From the NCBI GenBank assembly GCA_031308135.1, contig JAHLJT010003656.1:52305665-52369664 (forward strand): DNA of 64,000 nt, given 5' to 3'. Of the stretch, positions 1 through 11,283 are shown in pieces. The notes under the pieces were generated by a model. That model saw nothing but the letters and a program-made list of their open reading frames with translations, did not search any database and was not told where the DNA came from. Numbering within the stretch: position 1 is the stretch's first letter; every line of letters starts with the position of its first letter. The position numbers and the translations under genes were made by a program. Source of the stretch: Acheta domesticus. Lineage: Eukaryota > Arthropoda > Insecta > Orthoptera > Gryllidae.

Positions 1-545
1 GTCGATAATATTTACATTAGCGGCAATTTTTTCACTTTATTATATTTACGAGTACATGTGCTTTAAATAATGTCAAGTAAAGTTTCTCGAAAACACAACC
101 GTTTTCTGTGAAAAGTAGCTCAAAATTTCGCATTTTCAGAAACGCTCAAACGCCATTTTCTCGTATATGGCTGCAAATTTTTTCTTGAAACTTTTGTAAG
201 GGATAGTGCTAATTACACTCTTTAGGGTAGCGTAAAGTTTATTCTGAGTTTTTTTTTGTTTTTTCAAAAATTACATAATTGTAATTTTTTTGAAAGATCT
301 CTCACATCTTTAATATGCACATTACCAGCAATTTGTAAAAATTATTATATTTGTGAGTTTAAGTGCTTCAAATAACTTCAAATAAAGTATTTTGAAAACT
401 TAAAAATTTACTGTGAAAATGAGCTTCAAATTTCGCACTTTTAGTAGCTCTAAAACGCAATTTTCTCTTAAAGGGCACATAATTTTTAAAAGAAAATTGT
501 CATTGAGGGCTAAAATTAATGTTTCCGTTCTACCAATAGGAAACC
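1..545. repeat. Diverged tandem duplication, about 290-bp unit
   Basis: Two consecutive AT-rich blocks (about 1-250 and 300-545) share the same order of phrases: an 'attatatttacgag/attatatttgtgag' start, then 'gtgctt(t/c)aaataa', 'aagtattttgaaaac', 'ctgtgaaaa.gagct', 'aatttcgca.tttt' and 'aaacgc.attttct'. They are strongly diverged from each other. I see no coding signal. From 546 to about 2130 the sequence is AT-rich and I recognise no gene. Confidence 0.5.
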
Positions 546-2138
546 GAAAAATTAAGAAAATGACCAAAAAAAATTTACTTTTGGCGGTGATGGATGGCAG
601 CTGGCAAGAAAAAGTTTGTGGCAATTCCGAATAGCTAGCATAGACCCAAGGAAATAGAAAACTAATACGGGAAAGTCTGTGCCATTCTGTAGTAGCGGTA
701 GTTTCCGTCCTTTGACACATATGAGGAGAAACTTTAAAGAAAAAATTGGAGGCTTTTTGAGAAAAATAAATACTGGGGCCTAGCAGTAAGAGTTCCTCTA
801 TCGAAAAACCGCTGATTTCGGCGCGCAATTACATGATCTTTTTCTCTTACGAAGGAACGTGACAAAGTAAAAAGAGTTAGCAGGAAAAGTCATTGTAAAC
901 CTTTAACTTAATTAGAAAGGTGGAAAGTCTTCTGGTTAGAATTTATCAATAGATTTGGTAAAGTTGTTGAAAATATGGTTTCATTCCTCAGTAAATGTTA
1001 TGCTTATGAAAACCAGACATGAGAATTTACATATATGTAGTAAGGTACTGGAGGAAGGTATGAAACAACACTGAAGTCGCTATTTTCCAATTAATTTCAG
1101 AAAATATGTTTTTACAATTTAAGGTCACATCAACCAATGTGGTTATGGTGACCACATTACAATTTTTCATTAATTTTTGTTAGTAATAACAATTATGGAA
1201 GTTATGTATTAATTATTTGCCTTTTTTTCGTATTATTATTATTGTTATTATTATTGATGTTTCATTGTAAAGAATTAATTATGGATGAATGATTTTATGT
1301 AAATTTTCTTGATCGACGAGGATTAAAGATTAAAGACAATAAGGGGGCAGTAGTAGCATTTTGACATCAACAAAATTCCAAAATATTTGATTAAGTATGT
1401 AATTTGAATTTCTCCACATACAATGAGAAAACAATGAAATGTATGAATTGAATACTAAGCTATTGAATATTAATCTATTTTATTAATCTTTTTCACTGAT
1501 AAATGGCTTTTGCAAGTGTGGTTGGAGATCTGATCAGAAATGAAAACCTTGAAGAAAGCTGTCACAACATTACGTTGCGCAAACCGAACAGATAAAATGA
1601 ATGAAAAGCAAAGGTGAACAAGTTGATTACCAATGGCGATATCACTGCCTCCGACAACCGTGTAGAAATGATGCTTTATTGCTTTCTGAATGTTGTAGTT
1701 TCTGATCTCTTAATTGAAAATACTGTGATATCCATTGCAAAAAAAACTATCAGTTTGGTTACATGTAAATTAAAATATTTTCTTTTAAAGTAATTAACTA
1801 GCACAAGAAAAAGTAGGTTGATCTCCTTTAAAAACATGACAAAGTTATTGAAAACGTAACTTGATTATTGAGTCCAGGTCACTAAAAATGACAATATATT
1901 TCAATGCAATGTATTTGTTCTGTGAACAGAAAGTAAATGCTCGTATTCACTGTGTTTCTCTAAAATCTGCAGAAAACTTTTTAAAACAAGTACTCAAAGG
2001 TAACCTACACAAATCTTACAGATTTCATAAATAGACACTTCAGCTACGCGAAGATCTGTATATTTGCTTTTCTTCTTCTTCACAGCAAACGCGATTGTCT
2101 TTTAAACAGCCAGTTAAAGATTATCGAAAGATCTGTAC

Positions 2139-2760
2139 TTAAACCACACCCAGGGAGGGGTGTATCTTATCTACAACGGTTACATCCGAAACAATGATGT
2201 TTAGGGCATTCAAAGTTCTGTAAATAGTTAGGAGAATGTAGCGTTGTGGGCGCGCGGAACGCGCCGTGCTGTAAGAAGGCAGGAAGGCAGCTAACGGGCA
2301 GCACGTACCTTTTTGCTCGTCGTCCATGGCGGTGTGCGACCCGGGCGACGCCGCGGCACAATGAGCCCCGGCCGCCGGCGCCGCGCCGCTATCTGATCCT
2401 TTATCTTCCGAGGCGCGATAAGCTGCCGCGTCACGCGGCCTGGCGAATCGAGCCCGGCGCCTCCCAAAAGCCTTCCGCCCGCGCGGAGCGTCCGAGCGAG
2501 CTGCGCGCCGCCCGCCGTCAGGCCTCCGCCACTGCCAAGGCCGCTCTGCCGACGCGGCGCGGCACGGCGCGAAGCGGTTCCGATGGCGGAAAACGAAAAG
2601 CTGACGTGGAAAGCCGCGATCGCCCCAGGTGCTCGCCCCAAGCACCGACGGACTCAAGCTCTGGCTCTGCAGTGGCTCTGAACGCGAGGGGCCCGTTCGA
2701 GTCCCGACGGTGGCGCGTTTTCGACACGTGCTGCTTAGGGGCCGACCACAAATGACGTAA
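2139..2760. other. GC/CpG-rich island
   Basis: A block of very high GC and dense CpG sits in otherwise AT-rich DNA. Several long overlapping open frames run through it on both strands, as expected from stop-codon depletion in GC-rich DNA, and none shows a recognisable domain. It resembles a promoter-type CpG island. On the minus strand it contains a strong start context followed by a consensus splice donor (2327 to 2307), so it may be the promoter and first exon of a gene running leftwards out of the window. Confidence 0.45.
2309..2327 (-). CDS. Possible first coding exon (MDDEQK...) of a leftward gene
   Basis: On the minus strand an ATG in a strong context (gccATGG, at 2327-2325) opens a short frame reading M-D-D-E-Q-K. 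It is followed by G and the donor-like GTACGTGC at 2308. The coding part is 19 nt and would leave phase 1. It lies inside a CpG-rich island, as many first exons do. I cannot identify the protein from six residues, and the next exon would lie to the left, beyond the window or in AT-rich sequence where I see no partner. The ATG plus donor could also be chance. Confidence 0.25.
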
Positions 2761-2893
2761 CGCAAACTTCTAGTATTTTCAATACCCCCTCCCCCCTTGT
2801 AACGCATTCCCCTACCCCCATGTAACGCAGCGTAACGCTGCCTCCGACCCTCGTCCCTCCCCCTTCAGCGTTACGTAATTTATGGATGACCCC
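2738..2893. mobile_element. MITE with GGGG...CCCC terminal inverted repeats, copy 1
   Basis: Terminal inverted repeats of about 25 bp begin GGGG and contain a diverged form of CCATAAATTACGTAACG. The right end reads CGTTACGTAATTTATGGATG then ACCCC. A TTA lies on each side (2735-2737 and 2894-2896), consistent with a 3-bp target-site duplication. The element is 156 bp with no coding capacity. Copies occur at 47271-47422 and 59480-59630. Three-bp TTA-type duplications are typical of PIF/Harbinger, but that family assignment is inference. Confidence 0.7.
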
Positions 2894-2897
2894 TTAA

Positions 2898-3050
2898 CTA
2901 GGTCGAATGCAACAGCTGTCTGGCGGAGAGTTCTCCAAACTGGCTGCTCGAGTGGGGAGTTTCCTGTGATTTCTTCGCCAGGAGAATGCCGGAGCGGTTT
3001 CTAGTAAAAGAACAAGGGACCTTTCCTTCTTCTTCTTTACCCATGAAGCC
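2898..3050 (+). repeat. SINE-C fragment (middle part)
   Basis: This stretch aligns with the middle of the SINE-C copy at 26580-27061. Shared phrases are 'ctaggtcgaat', 'gctgtctgg.ggagaattct', 'gtttcctgtg.tttct', 'ccaggagaatgc' and 'cctttccttcttcttc'. Both the head and tail are missing. Confidence 0.6.
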
Positions 3051-3211
3051 GTGGCCACCCCTAAAACGCCTTCGTTTGTTACCTCCCTTTATTTGGCAAA
3101 ATTTATTTAAATATTTATGTTGGAATTATGTAATTATTTAAAAACTAATATTGTATAGAATTATGCACAAAAGTAATATGCAATATAAAAACAAATATGT
3201 TTATTATGTAA
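3050..3211. repeat. hAT-type MITE remnant related to 16088-16343
   Basis: The internal AT-rich part (Tttattt..ggcaaaattt, 'aaatatttatgttggaattatgtaatta', 'aatattgtata', 'acaaatatgtttattatgtaaca') matches the 16.1-kb element phrase by phrase. SINE-A is inserted at its right side, so the terminus is interrupted. Confidence 0.5.
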
Positions 3212-3221
3212 CAAAAATGTC

Positions 3222-3426
3222 GGCCCTGTGGCCGAGATCGCTAAGGCACTAGTGTCGTGGCGATCTCGAGCTGCAGGGTCGCGGGTTCGAGTCCCGCCTC
3301 GGACAAGGGTGAATATGTGTGTGTCGTCCTCTCACCCCTCATAATCATCGTCAATGAATCTTCCATACCCCCACAGTGAACAACCCTGGGGTGTAAAAAT
3401 GGACTCAGCAGAAATGCTGATCCCCC
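3222..3426 (+). mobile_element. tRNA-derived SINE (family A), full copy with 10-bp TSD
   Basis: The head is tRNA-like: an A-box-like TGGCCGAGATCGCTAAGG is followed about 50 nt later by a near-perfect B box (GGGTTCGAGTCCCG). The body carries a pyrimidine-rich tail region. The 10-bp direct repeat CAAAAATGTC flanks it at 3212-3221 and 3427-3436, which is the signature of target-primed retroposition. It is inserted in the hAT-MITE remnant. A diverged second copy lies at 6280-6425. The imperfect acceptor stem argues against a functional tRNA. Confidence 0.8.
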
Positions 3427-3499
3427 CAAAAATGTCTTACGTCCCTAGTGCACGTTCGCGTGGTCCGTAGAGGCTGATTCGCGGGAAAAATCTATGATG

Positions 3500-3665
3500 G
3501 AGATACCTGGTTGGGAAAGGCCCGGTAACCGACGGAAGGTCGCCGCCGGATCTCGCCGTCGAACGGAACAAGATCCTATCGAGCGACCTCGCGAGCAAAG
3601 AACATGCACTATGCTTACGGGACTATCGACCCTAGCCGTTGAGGCTACCGGAATGTATTGATGCA
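3500..3665 (+). repeat. SINE-C 3' fragment
   Basis: It shares 'gagatacctggttggg', 'ccgacgg.aggtcg', 'ggatctcg.c', and 'cttacgggact.acga' with the 3' half of the copies at 26930-27061 and 46683-46885. No head is present. From 3666 to 6279 I see only AT-rich sequence with no supported gene. Confidence 0.6.
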
Positions 3666-6199
3666 ATGCGATTGCATTGGTTCAGGTTGTTCATGTGGGT
3701 CTTCAGCCCTTCCATGGCTGCAAGCTTAGTTTTCGGCTTGCTAAAACATTAGCACATTTCCTTTTTATTGAACTATCTAATGAAAAATATTCGCATAAAT
3801 GTGAGAAAATATTTGATTAACTTATTTCCTCCAAATGCTAAATGTTCAGATCCTTCCAAAGAAAATAGATCTGTCTTAATGTCCAAGCATTACTTATTTT
3901 AAAAACTTTTTTTTTTAAGATGTGTCAAAAACAAGAAAACTACAAACAATACAACTGACATGTTGGATAAGTGGATATATGACTGAATGTTAAACATTTC
4001 CAATGTTCTAAATTATAATTTACATGCCACTCTGAGCTGCTACATTGTGATTTGTACAAAGATATGAATAAATTAGAATAATTAGAATCGCTAGTAATCA
4101 ATCACCCGTGCCGCGGCCCGTTGCTTCCAGAGGAAGAGTTTTTTAGTTCTCCTTCCTGCCACTGTGTTCGCTCGCCACTCGCTGTTTGTTTCAGCACGTC
4201 GCGTCTCAAGTGACACATCCGTTCTCTATATCCTGTTTCACTTCACTCTAAAATGCGAGTATTTGAAAACACTGGGTATTGTTCAGAATGCAGAGCGGGC
4301 GAAATCTGACGTCCGGAGAAATATTCTTCAGCGTCGAAGATGACTGTCTCAGGCCTACAATCGGCACTTTCATTTCGAATGATAAGACTTCGTGTGGCGA
4401 AGGTCTTTGGCGACGAATAAAAATTATTTACGCCCATCATTCATTTAAATGAAACAGATCAAATCATTTTCTCCTACCATTAGCACTATTACTGAGAGAT
4501 TGGTTAGAAACTATTTACACTGTCAAATAGGGAATTAAAAAATGTTTAAATGTTAAAAATTATATTTATATCAAAATTAGCCATACGTATCACTATAATT
4601 AATATTTAAAAGAATAGTATAATTCAGGAAAAATACGTAAATAACTTTTCTTGTTTTACATCATGAAATATTTCCTTTTGATTTCTATAGAATATAATAT
4701 AGACTATTTAGCTAATTCCAATTTGAAGTATATGTACCGTATTTATATTCCTGAATCTAAAAACTCAGATTTTCAAAATTATGAAACAATGTTTTCGTGA
4801 AATAATATACTTGTTTCATAATTACTGTTTACTTGATTGTTTTATCAAAATTTCAAAGTGCGAAGGATAGAAAAGATTTTGCAACTATTTCTGATACTTG
4901 TGCAAGGAAAGTTGTTCGTGTAGACACAATTATTAATCGTTGAATAGTATCACTTTTCTTCAACGAATCACTGAAAATCCGCAACTGCATATTTAATGCA
5001 CATTTTCGTTTGTTTCGTATTTTTGTATTTGCTGCATAATATAATCTCCCGCTACATAATATACGTTGTCACTATTACTTTATAAATCTTCATAAATACC
5101 AAAAAATTGTTTCGAATGTTGTTTGCAGGTATGAAGTAGATGAAAAATCTGGAAGACCCGTTAAGTAGCTTAGAGACTAATACAATGCTGTATGAAGAAA
5201 TTAACATAATATTTGCCAGAAAATAGTCATTCAAAGACTCTTTTGGCATTTTAATATTTCTATTGTATGTTTTAAATATTAACTAGTAATGCATTGTAAA
5301 CTGGTTCACAAGATTTGTATATTTTAGACCTGTTAACATCTGATAAACAAGATTACGCTTCGCATGTTGAAATCACGGAATCTGTTTTGCAGGAAATTAT
5401 GAATCTCCTGTTGACACATCTGAAAAAAAACTCTGATTTGTAATTGTAACAGGGCAACTAGAATTTCAATAAGAATAAGCACGACCTTACAGGAATGAAT
5501 ATGATGGTATTTATGTTGTACAATGCCAATTGTAAGATAAATGCTTTGGTAATAAAGTGGGAATTGGGGAATTGTCACCAAATCAGTTGATTACAATTGC
5601 CTCTCAAAATTGTACCTCAGGAAATATACGTATGAATATGACTGAAAGAGTTGTGAATGCGTGTGTTTCAATTGAATATAACGTTTCATTTTGATCCAGA
5701 CTTTAATCAATATCCAATCAATCTATCGCTTTAACCTCAACCGTTTATTCATTAGTACATGTGATTTGTGTAGGAAAGCTCTTTTTTTTAAAGAAAAAAA
5801 AACTGCATTCGAAGGCGTTTATTTAATTTACGATTAACTTGTCATAGAACCGATGTAGAACGACAATTGCTTGCAGTACAGCTTTATAAAATCTTCTCCC
5901 CATTTTAATAATAATAATATACTTTATTGCAGAAGATGCACAACGGCGAGTCTCAGTAATTAACTTACTACTTTTCAGACTAACCACAAGAAAAATACCT
6001 AAGGTCATAAACATAACATCAAAAGAGAATAAGCGTAAGTAGAAAAACCTAAAGCATAAATGTAAGTACATGTGGTTAAAAATTGAAATAAGTAACATAA
6101 GAACACTATAACTGTAATTGTATAGCAGATAATATGAGACAATATGTATCATAACAGGAAACACTGAAGTAATGCTAAAAATATACATTAAGAAGTTTA

Positions 6200-6278
6200 C
6201 AAAATATAATACATCATATACCAAAATAATACATCAAAATATAATATGTCAAAATACCTACATCAAAATATAATACAG
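6200..6278 (+). repeat. Short tandem repeat, 'catcaaaatataata' unit
   Basis: About four imperfect copies of a unit near CATCAAAATATAATA lie directly in front of the second SINE-A copy. No other function is visible. Confidence 0.5.
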
Positions 6279-6279
6279 T

Positions 6280-6425
6280 CGGCCCCGTGCCCGAGGTCAC
6301 TAGGGCAGTACTGCCATAGTGATCTCAAGCCGAGGGTTCAAGAGTTCCAGTCCCGCCTCGGGCATGGTTGTACGTGTTCGTCTTTTAACCCTATCATCAC
6401 CATATCGTTTCATCCTCATACGAAA
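6280..6425 (+). repeat. tRNA-derived SINE (family A), diverged copy
   Basis: 'GGCCCCGTGCCCGAGGTCACTAGGGC' (split across the A box) and a degenerate B box, followed by the same body phrases as 3222-3426 (cctcgg.ca.ggttg, cgt.tTcgtc, atcatcacc). Base changes and small insertions show that it is old. I could not define a target-site duplication. Confidence 0.55.
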
Positions 6426-6575
6426 TCGTTATATCCAATAGTGGTTGCTAATGACCTGGTAGTTGATGCGACCTTAAATAACAAAAAAACACAATTTAAT
6501 CCATCAAGAAACACGGAAGTAAGATGAAACGTTAACTGGAATAAATGTAGAAAGTGCATTTGTACGTTTTCGCAG

Positions 6576-6679
6576 ACCTGACGGTGGGGCTTATCAGCGT
6601 GCTGACGGACATCGTGTGGCGCATCACCGTGGCGTGGCACGCGGGCAACGCCGCCTGCAAGATCATCCGCTACCTGCAG
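6576..6679 (+). CDS. CCAPR: CCAP receptor exon: TM2, ECL1 and start of TM3
   Basis: This is the first recognisable exon of a crustacean cardioactive peptide receptor, a plasma-membrane neuropeptide GPCR. The acceptor ...TTTTCGCAG ends at 6575 and the donor CAG|GTGGGC starts at 6680. The 104 nt enter with two bases (completing GAC, Asp) and leave in phase 0. The residues run D-L-T-V-G-L through the TM2 end, W-R-I-T-V-A-W in loop 1, and [11 protein letters not shown], whose Cys is the conserved TM3 disulfide cysteine. Codons are GC-rich, unlike the surrounding AT-rich DNA. Family identity comes from the very conserved L-T-D-I-V-W-R-I-T and A-C-K-I-I-R segments. The preceding exons (N-terminus, TM1) were not found in 1-6575. 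A (TA)n run starts only 11 nt after the donor. Confidence 0.92.
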
Positions 6680-6689
6680 GTGGGCGCAT

Positions 6690-6690
<1 letters not shown>

Positions 6691-6743
<53 letters not shown>
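6691..6743. repeat. (TA)n microsatellite
   Basis: An uninterrupted run of about 26 TA dinucleotides starts 11 nt downstream of a CCAPR splice donor. It is likely to be polymorphic in length. Confidence 0.95.
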
Positions 6744-6744
<1 letters not shown>

Positions 6745-6749
<5 letters not shown>

Positions 6750-7265
6750 GGATGTTGGTATGTATAAAAGAGCAAACCTCCAACACCGTTGGGCCAATCT
6801 CCATGAAAGTTGGCACTTCTACGTATTTTGGCACCAGAAGGTTTATGTGTTGTTAATTCTGTTGCAACTCCACTACATGGCGCTACATATTCATTACATA
6901 TTCATGTCAAATGCAACGTGCAACACACTCGGCAGCATTTTGAATCTATATCGTTAAATAACTCCTAAACGAGGCGTTCTAGGGCCTCGAAAACTAAACT
7001 TTTGAGGCCAAAGGCCTCAAAAAAAACGTTTATCACACCGTAATCTACAGAATGAACTCTTCTTGAACATTCTATTACATTTTTGCTGGTACGGCGCTTC
7101 CTGATATTACCTCACCTGCTCAGAAACGAGCGGAATCTGCAAGTAAATGTGAATGAGAGGGACAGAGAGAGGCAGAGACAGGCAGACAGGGCCAGAGTGA
7201 GGGAGGGGGAAACAGTGAGAAACGGAGATGGGAGGGGAAAGAGGGAGATGAAGGGCAAAACTTAA
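6745..7265 (+). repeat. Dispersed repeat with GA-rich tail (related to 57060-57390)
   Basis: It contains 'gttgcaactccactacatggcgct', split here as GTTGCAACTCCACTACATG then GCGCT, matching the block at about 57150. Both copies are followed by a purine-rich GAGA/GACAGAG stretch (7140-7260 here). Short frames in it look like chance. Confidence 0.5.
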
Positions 7266-7460
7266 GATTTTCAAGTTCAGTCTGCTGCGATGTGGTTGTG
7301 AAATGAATTCAATTAACTTTCTTCCTAGAAAATTAACACATTTTTCATGTTTTTCGCGTGATAAAGCTTTAGTTAAAAAATCTCCAGTCATTTCTTCTGT
7401 AGACGTGTATTCAATTGATATCAGACACCACTTCATACGAGAATCATTCAACATCATTCA
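7266..7460 (-). pseudogene. Ty1/copia polyprotein C-terminus remnant (RNase H end)
   Basis: Read on the minus strand, the residues E-Y-T-S-T-E-E-M-T-G-D-F-L-T-K-A-L and S-R-E-K-H-E-K-C-V-N-F-L-G match the standard end of copia-type Pol, where RNase H finishes with a D-(I/F)-L-T-K-x-L-x-R-x-K motif. Only this end survives. Together with the next remnant it forms an inverted pair sharing the same C-terminal piece. Confidence 0.75.
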
Positions 7461-7475
7461 TACGACATCATTCAA

Positions 7476-7625
7476 GAAGGGGCTAATATCAAGTGAATAC
7501 ATGTCTACCTAAAAAATGATTGCAGATATTTTAACTAAAGCTTTATCACGCGACAAACATGAAAAATGTGTTAATTTCCTAGGAATGAAAATCGATTCAT
7601 TTCACTACTACACTGCAGCAGACTA
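7476..7625 (+). pseudogene. Second Ty1/copia Pol C-terminus remnant, inverted
   Basis: On the + strand the residues E-Y-M-S-T-stop-K-M-I-A-D-I-L-T-K-A-L and S-R-D-K-H-E-K-C-V-N-F-L-G-M are visible. This is the same segment as 7266-7460 in opposite orientation, with an in-frame stop. The two differ in several codons, so they derive from separate copies or a diverged inversion. No LTRs were identified. Confidence 0.75.
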
Positions 7626-8375
7626 AACTTGAACATCTTAACACTTGTTTCCCTTCGATATGTAGTGAAATGAATTAGCAATGGGTAACCAAGCAACAGC
7701 TAAGTGACGTATTGATTATGTTATTGAATGTTTTGTTTCATGTACAATCGTATGTCTTGAAATATACATGTGTTTTTTTTAAGTACAATCCTATTATTCG
7801 TATACGTTAATTAGTGCACCCTCTAATTAAATCGTCTGCCGGATTTTCCTAGTTCTATTTAAAAAACAAAGAGCGATCAACACTAACATAAAAAGAAACT
7901 ATAATATCGCAACACTACAAAAGATTGAAAATAATCATTACCATGAGAACAAACCATTCAGATTAAAATTCATAATCCCGAAGAATCCTCACAAACCGCA
8001 AATATCAAATAAATTATAGAAAAAAATTATTCATGTTGTACAATATTACCCAATCAACACATTAATTAAAAAACGTAAACAATTCCAGTTGAGTATTCCA
8101 AACTCAGCAAAATAACTAATAAATGTTTTCGCTTACATCAATAAATTCAAATACCACTCAAATAACAAACCATCACTATTACTAAACAAAAAAATATAGT
8201 GTAGGTCAGACTGCTTCAATATCATACTTATAGACCACACAATAGTTTCATATAAAATATATATTTATTCTTCAATTCTTGAAAACTACATGTAGTACAA
8301 ACAACTAGATTGTAGAAGACAACTTATAAGTATTTGATAAACAAACATTTAAGTTTCAATAGTTAAAAATAAAAC

Positions 8376-8612
8376 ATTATCCGGGGCGCTCTCGGCCGGC
8401 GTGCCGCCCGCTGCGAGCTCCGTCGACAGGCGCCCCCCCCCGCCCCCCCCCCCCGCACGGTCGTCGCTTCGGCTGCCTGGCGGGCGCTTCCTGGCTTTGC
8501 AAAAAGGCAGAGTAATCGCTGTTGCGGTCGGCGCCTCGCGGCGACGGCGCTGGCCGTGCCAGGAGGCCTTGCCTGCGCCTTCAGCTGTTTCAAGCGGCCG
8601 TTACGGAAGAGC
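8376..8612. other. GC-rich island in intron
   Basis: An abrupt GC-rich block, including C-runs near 8430-8455, sits between AT-rich flanks. Open frames on both strands are compositionally driven and match nothing I recognise. From 7626 to 8375 and 8613 to 9650 the sequence is plain AT-rich intron with no supported feature. Confidence 0.4.
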
Positions 8613-9659
8613 AGGAAAAGTAGCCTCCAACGAAATACGTAATAGGATATTGGTAGATGTTCTGCGGGTATGAAAATGGCATTAAGGGAACATTGACATT
8701 TAGCTCCTTCCTCTTTCTTATATGCATGTATAAAATACAGAGAGTATGGTAGTGGGTCAAAATATTCGAATTGGAGAGTTTGCTAAATATTTATGTTCGT
8801 CTGTTCCAGGGCATGAGGGTGTCTGAGTGAGTGACAGTTAGTTTCAAAATTCCATTTGACCGCCAGCCTATCCATAAGCATCTATTTCTAAACTACGAAA
8901 AAATATTTATGAAACACTCTTTGATAAAAAAATTTGGTAACAATATATACTCGTGTGCAATTTCTGCAAATTGTCTTCCAGTTTTCCAAATTTATGAACT
9001 ATTCAGTAAAACAAAAATTGATTAATGTATCTTATAAATTAAAATAATAATATGTATTGTAATGGCTTCTTCCTTCTCGTACATGACATCCGCCTAATTA
9101 TATTGAAATCATCTGGCAATTTTTTGAAAAATACGCAGTTTCAGAGATACTAAAATGTGCTCTTCACATCGAAATGAATCAAAGACTGTTGTATGTCGTA
9201 TTTTCTCATCATCTCCAAGATGGGTTCCATTGATTGCGAAATTTATGCATTTACGCGAAATTTATGCAATTTTCTCTATAAGTGTTTGGTTCCGAATTCG
9301 TGAAGTCGGACCACCGATGCATCACTTCAGCTGCAGAAGCACCCCTTTGGGAGGTCACTTCGTCTTGTTGAATGTCAGGCGCGACACATCACGAGCCGTA
9401 GTGCGAGCGGCCAGCGCTGGTTATTTCACAACATTTCGCCTGAAAACGCATTGAATATTTTATGTCCGTTTGAGGTGGATGCAGTAAACTGTTTTGTCAA
9501 AAGTTAAAAGGAATTTTGAAAGGTGCTACAAAAAATCTGGACAGCAAAGGATTATTTATTGAAAACGAAAAAATAATGAGAAATCTTTTAAATTTTTAGA
9601 GGGAAAATAAAGGCACTGTAAATTAAAGAAATACAATCAAACGCCAATTTTCCATTTTT

Positions 9660-10220
9660 CATTTGCAATTTACAGTAAATGTTCAAAATGACTGTTCTGA
9701 ACACTGTAACAACTTGCTGCTTTCCGCAAAATAGACGCTTGCGCAGTTGCTGCCATATTATATGAATTTATAATGTCTTCAATACTTTGCTAAATTTTCG
9801 CAGTTAAAATTAATTTCCTTTCCGCTGCTGGAGGAGAATTTATTTTATTTTGTCTCCGTAAGGAGAAATTCAAGTAATTCAATTCTGGAAAGCATGGTGG
9901 CCAACTTATTGGCTCTCCAGCTTTCCGGGACTTCCGATTCATATGCACTTCACTCGCCTACGATTGCGCAGGCGCTCACGAGAGCATGAAGTGCAGGTTA
10001 TGAACGGTTTTCAACGGAACGGCCTTCAAAAGATACGGTAATTCGCTTTTGAGAAGATTCAAATGAGCTGGACTGTTCCAGTTGACAGACAGGTTCAAAA
10101 ATAAAATGTCCCAAAATGCCGAGCCAAATTTTCATACAAAAACATACCTAACTTCTTGTAATCAATATTCGCTGTAGATTTGCATCCGCCAATAATTCGA
10201 ATTTTGCAAATTAAAGGAAT
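9660..10220 (-). pseudogene. Degenerate mariner/Tc1-like (DDE) transposase C-terminal half
   Basis: On the minus strand, across several frames, I see pieces of the common insect mariner-like transposase. In order these are a 'G-T-F-Y-F' strand with an N-L-S-V-N-W piece (family G-P-x-F-F...L-T-G), H-L-N-L-L-K-S-E-L-P-Y-L-L-K-A-V-P-L, P-I-S-W-P-P-C-F-P-E-L-N-Y-L-N-F (family W-P-P-R-S-P-D-L-x-P-L-D-F), and a terminal N-S-H-F-E-H-L-L-stop. The catalytic region is broken by frameshifts and stops, so it cannot act. Ends and terminal repeats were not located. Confidence 0.65.
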
Positions 10221-10591
10221 CATAAACTGCAAAAACTTCCAGTTTAGTCCAGATGATTGCCAAAGAAGTCTGAAGAATGTAATGGGAAGGGAGCCTTACT
10301 TTTAATAACAATCAAACCCACGCTTTCAAATTGAAAACATTAATGTATGAATTCATGTATTTATTTATTTCACATATTCATTCATTGATTTCAACTCATC
10401 AATACAGCGCAACGCTTCGCAATCTGGTTAATTGTCTTCTCAGGTAATGATAACTTTGAAGGTACATTGAATTTAAAATGATAAAAATGACCTTTTAAGA
10501 TGCACTTATATTGTAAATTAGATGTACCTCTAAAGTTCACTTCACTGAGGAGACACTCAGCCAGATTGTGAAACTTGCTCGATTGGCACGT

Positions 10592-10716
10592 TTAAGTGAA
10601 TAAATAAATACTTATCACGTAAATGCTTAAGTACATAAATGCGTAAGCGTTTATATATCAACTTATGCATAAATGCTTAAGCACATGAATGAGTAAAATA
10701 CATAAACTCATAAATG
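10592..10716 (+). repeat. Degenerate minisatellite, 'cataaatgc.taagyac' unit
   Basis: Several imperfect repeats of a roughly 20-bp unit (AAATGCTTAAGTACATAAAT-like) lie in tandem. No gene is visible between 10221 and 11275. Confidence 0.55.
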
Positions 10717-11283
10717 CCTTCCGTTACATTCTAAAAGTACCGTTGATGGTAAAGGAACATTCATTTGAAACTAAAATTGGGTATAGGAAGTTCATATCTG
10801 TATTTTCACTCCGCTATCAGTTGTTCCCTACGGTCTCGCCCATGGAACTTGAACATTGCAAATTGTGTGGATAGAGACCTTTTTCTCGCAGCACGAGATA
10901 AGTCGTAGAATGTTGAGTTCCCTTTAAATGTTGAATGGATCGTTCTCTCTCTTTCAGCTGTTTCCAAAATTTCCTCATGAGCCAGCGAGTGTTCGATGCA
11001 AAGGTTTCGTGTCTGATTTCGCTCGAACACCCTAGGCTGTAGGAACCATATTTATGCAACGCACTTTTAGCATCTGTGGTAGTGTTGTAGGAGCAAGGCA
11101 AAGGAATGTCCTTCCTGACACCGAAGCCCTAGTCATCGGCCTTTCGGAGGCATTCGCCGAGCAGGAATTTCCTGACTGTATTTTTTAGAAGAAAGCTGCG
11201 CTGCGCGAGTGGGCTAAGCAAGTGTGCTGTACGCTGGCGTTGAACGAGAGATCTCAGCGAGTGTGCTTTGTAAATGTGATGAG

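Noticed and set aside
2139..2807. 222-residue minus frame and 169-residue plus frame in the CpG island
   Set aside because: Composition-driven open frames on both strands. Only the short ATG-to-donor piece has any splice support.
3222..3305. Genuine tRNA gene
   Set aside because: A and B boxes are present, but the acceptor stem does not pair properly. The sequence continues as a SINE body with a target-site duplication.
1..6575. N-terminal/TM1 exon of CCAPR
   Set aside because: I searched for a GC-rich hydrophobic exon ending in phase 1 before the TM2 exon and saw none. It is probably outside the window.
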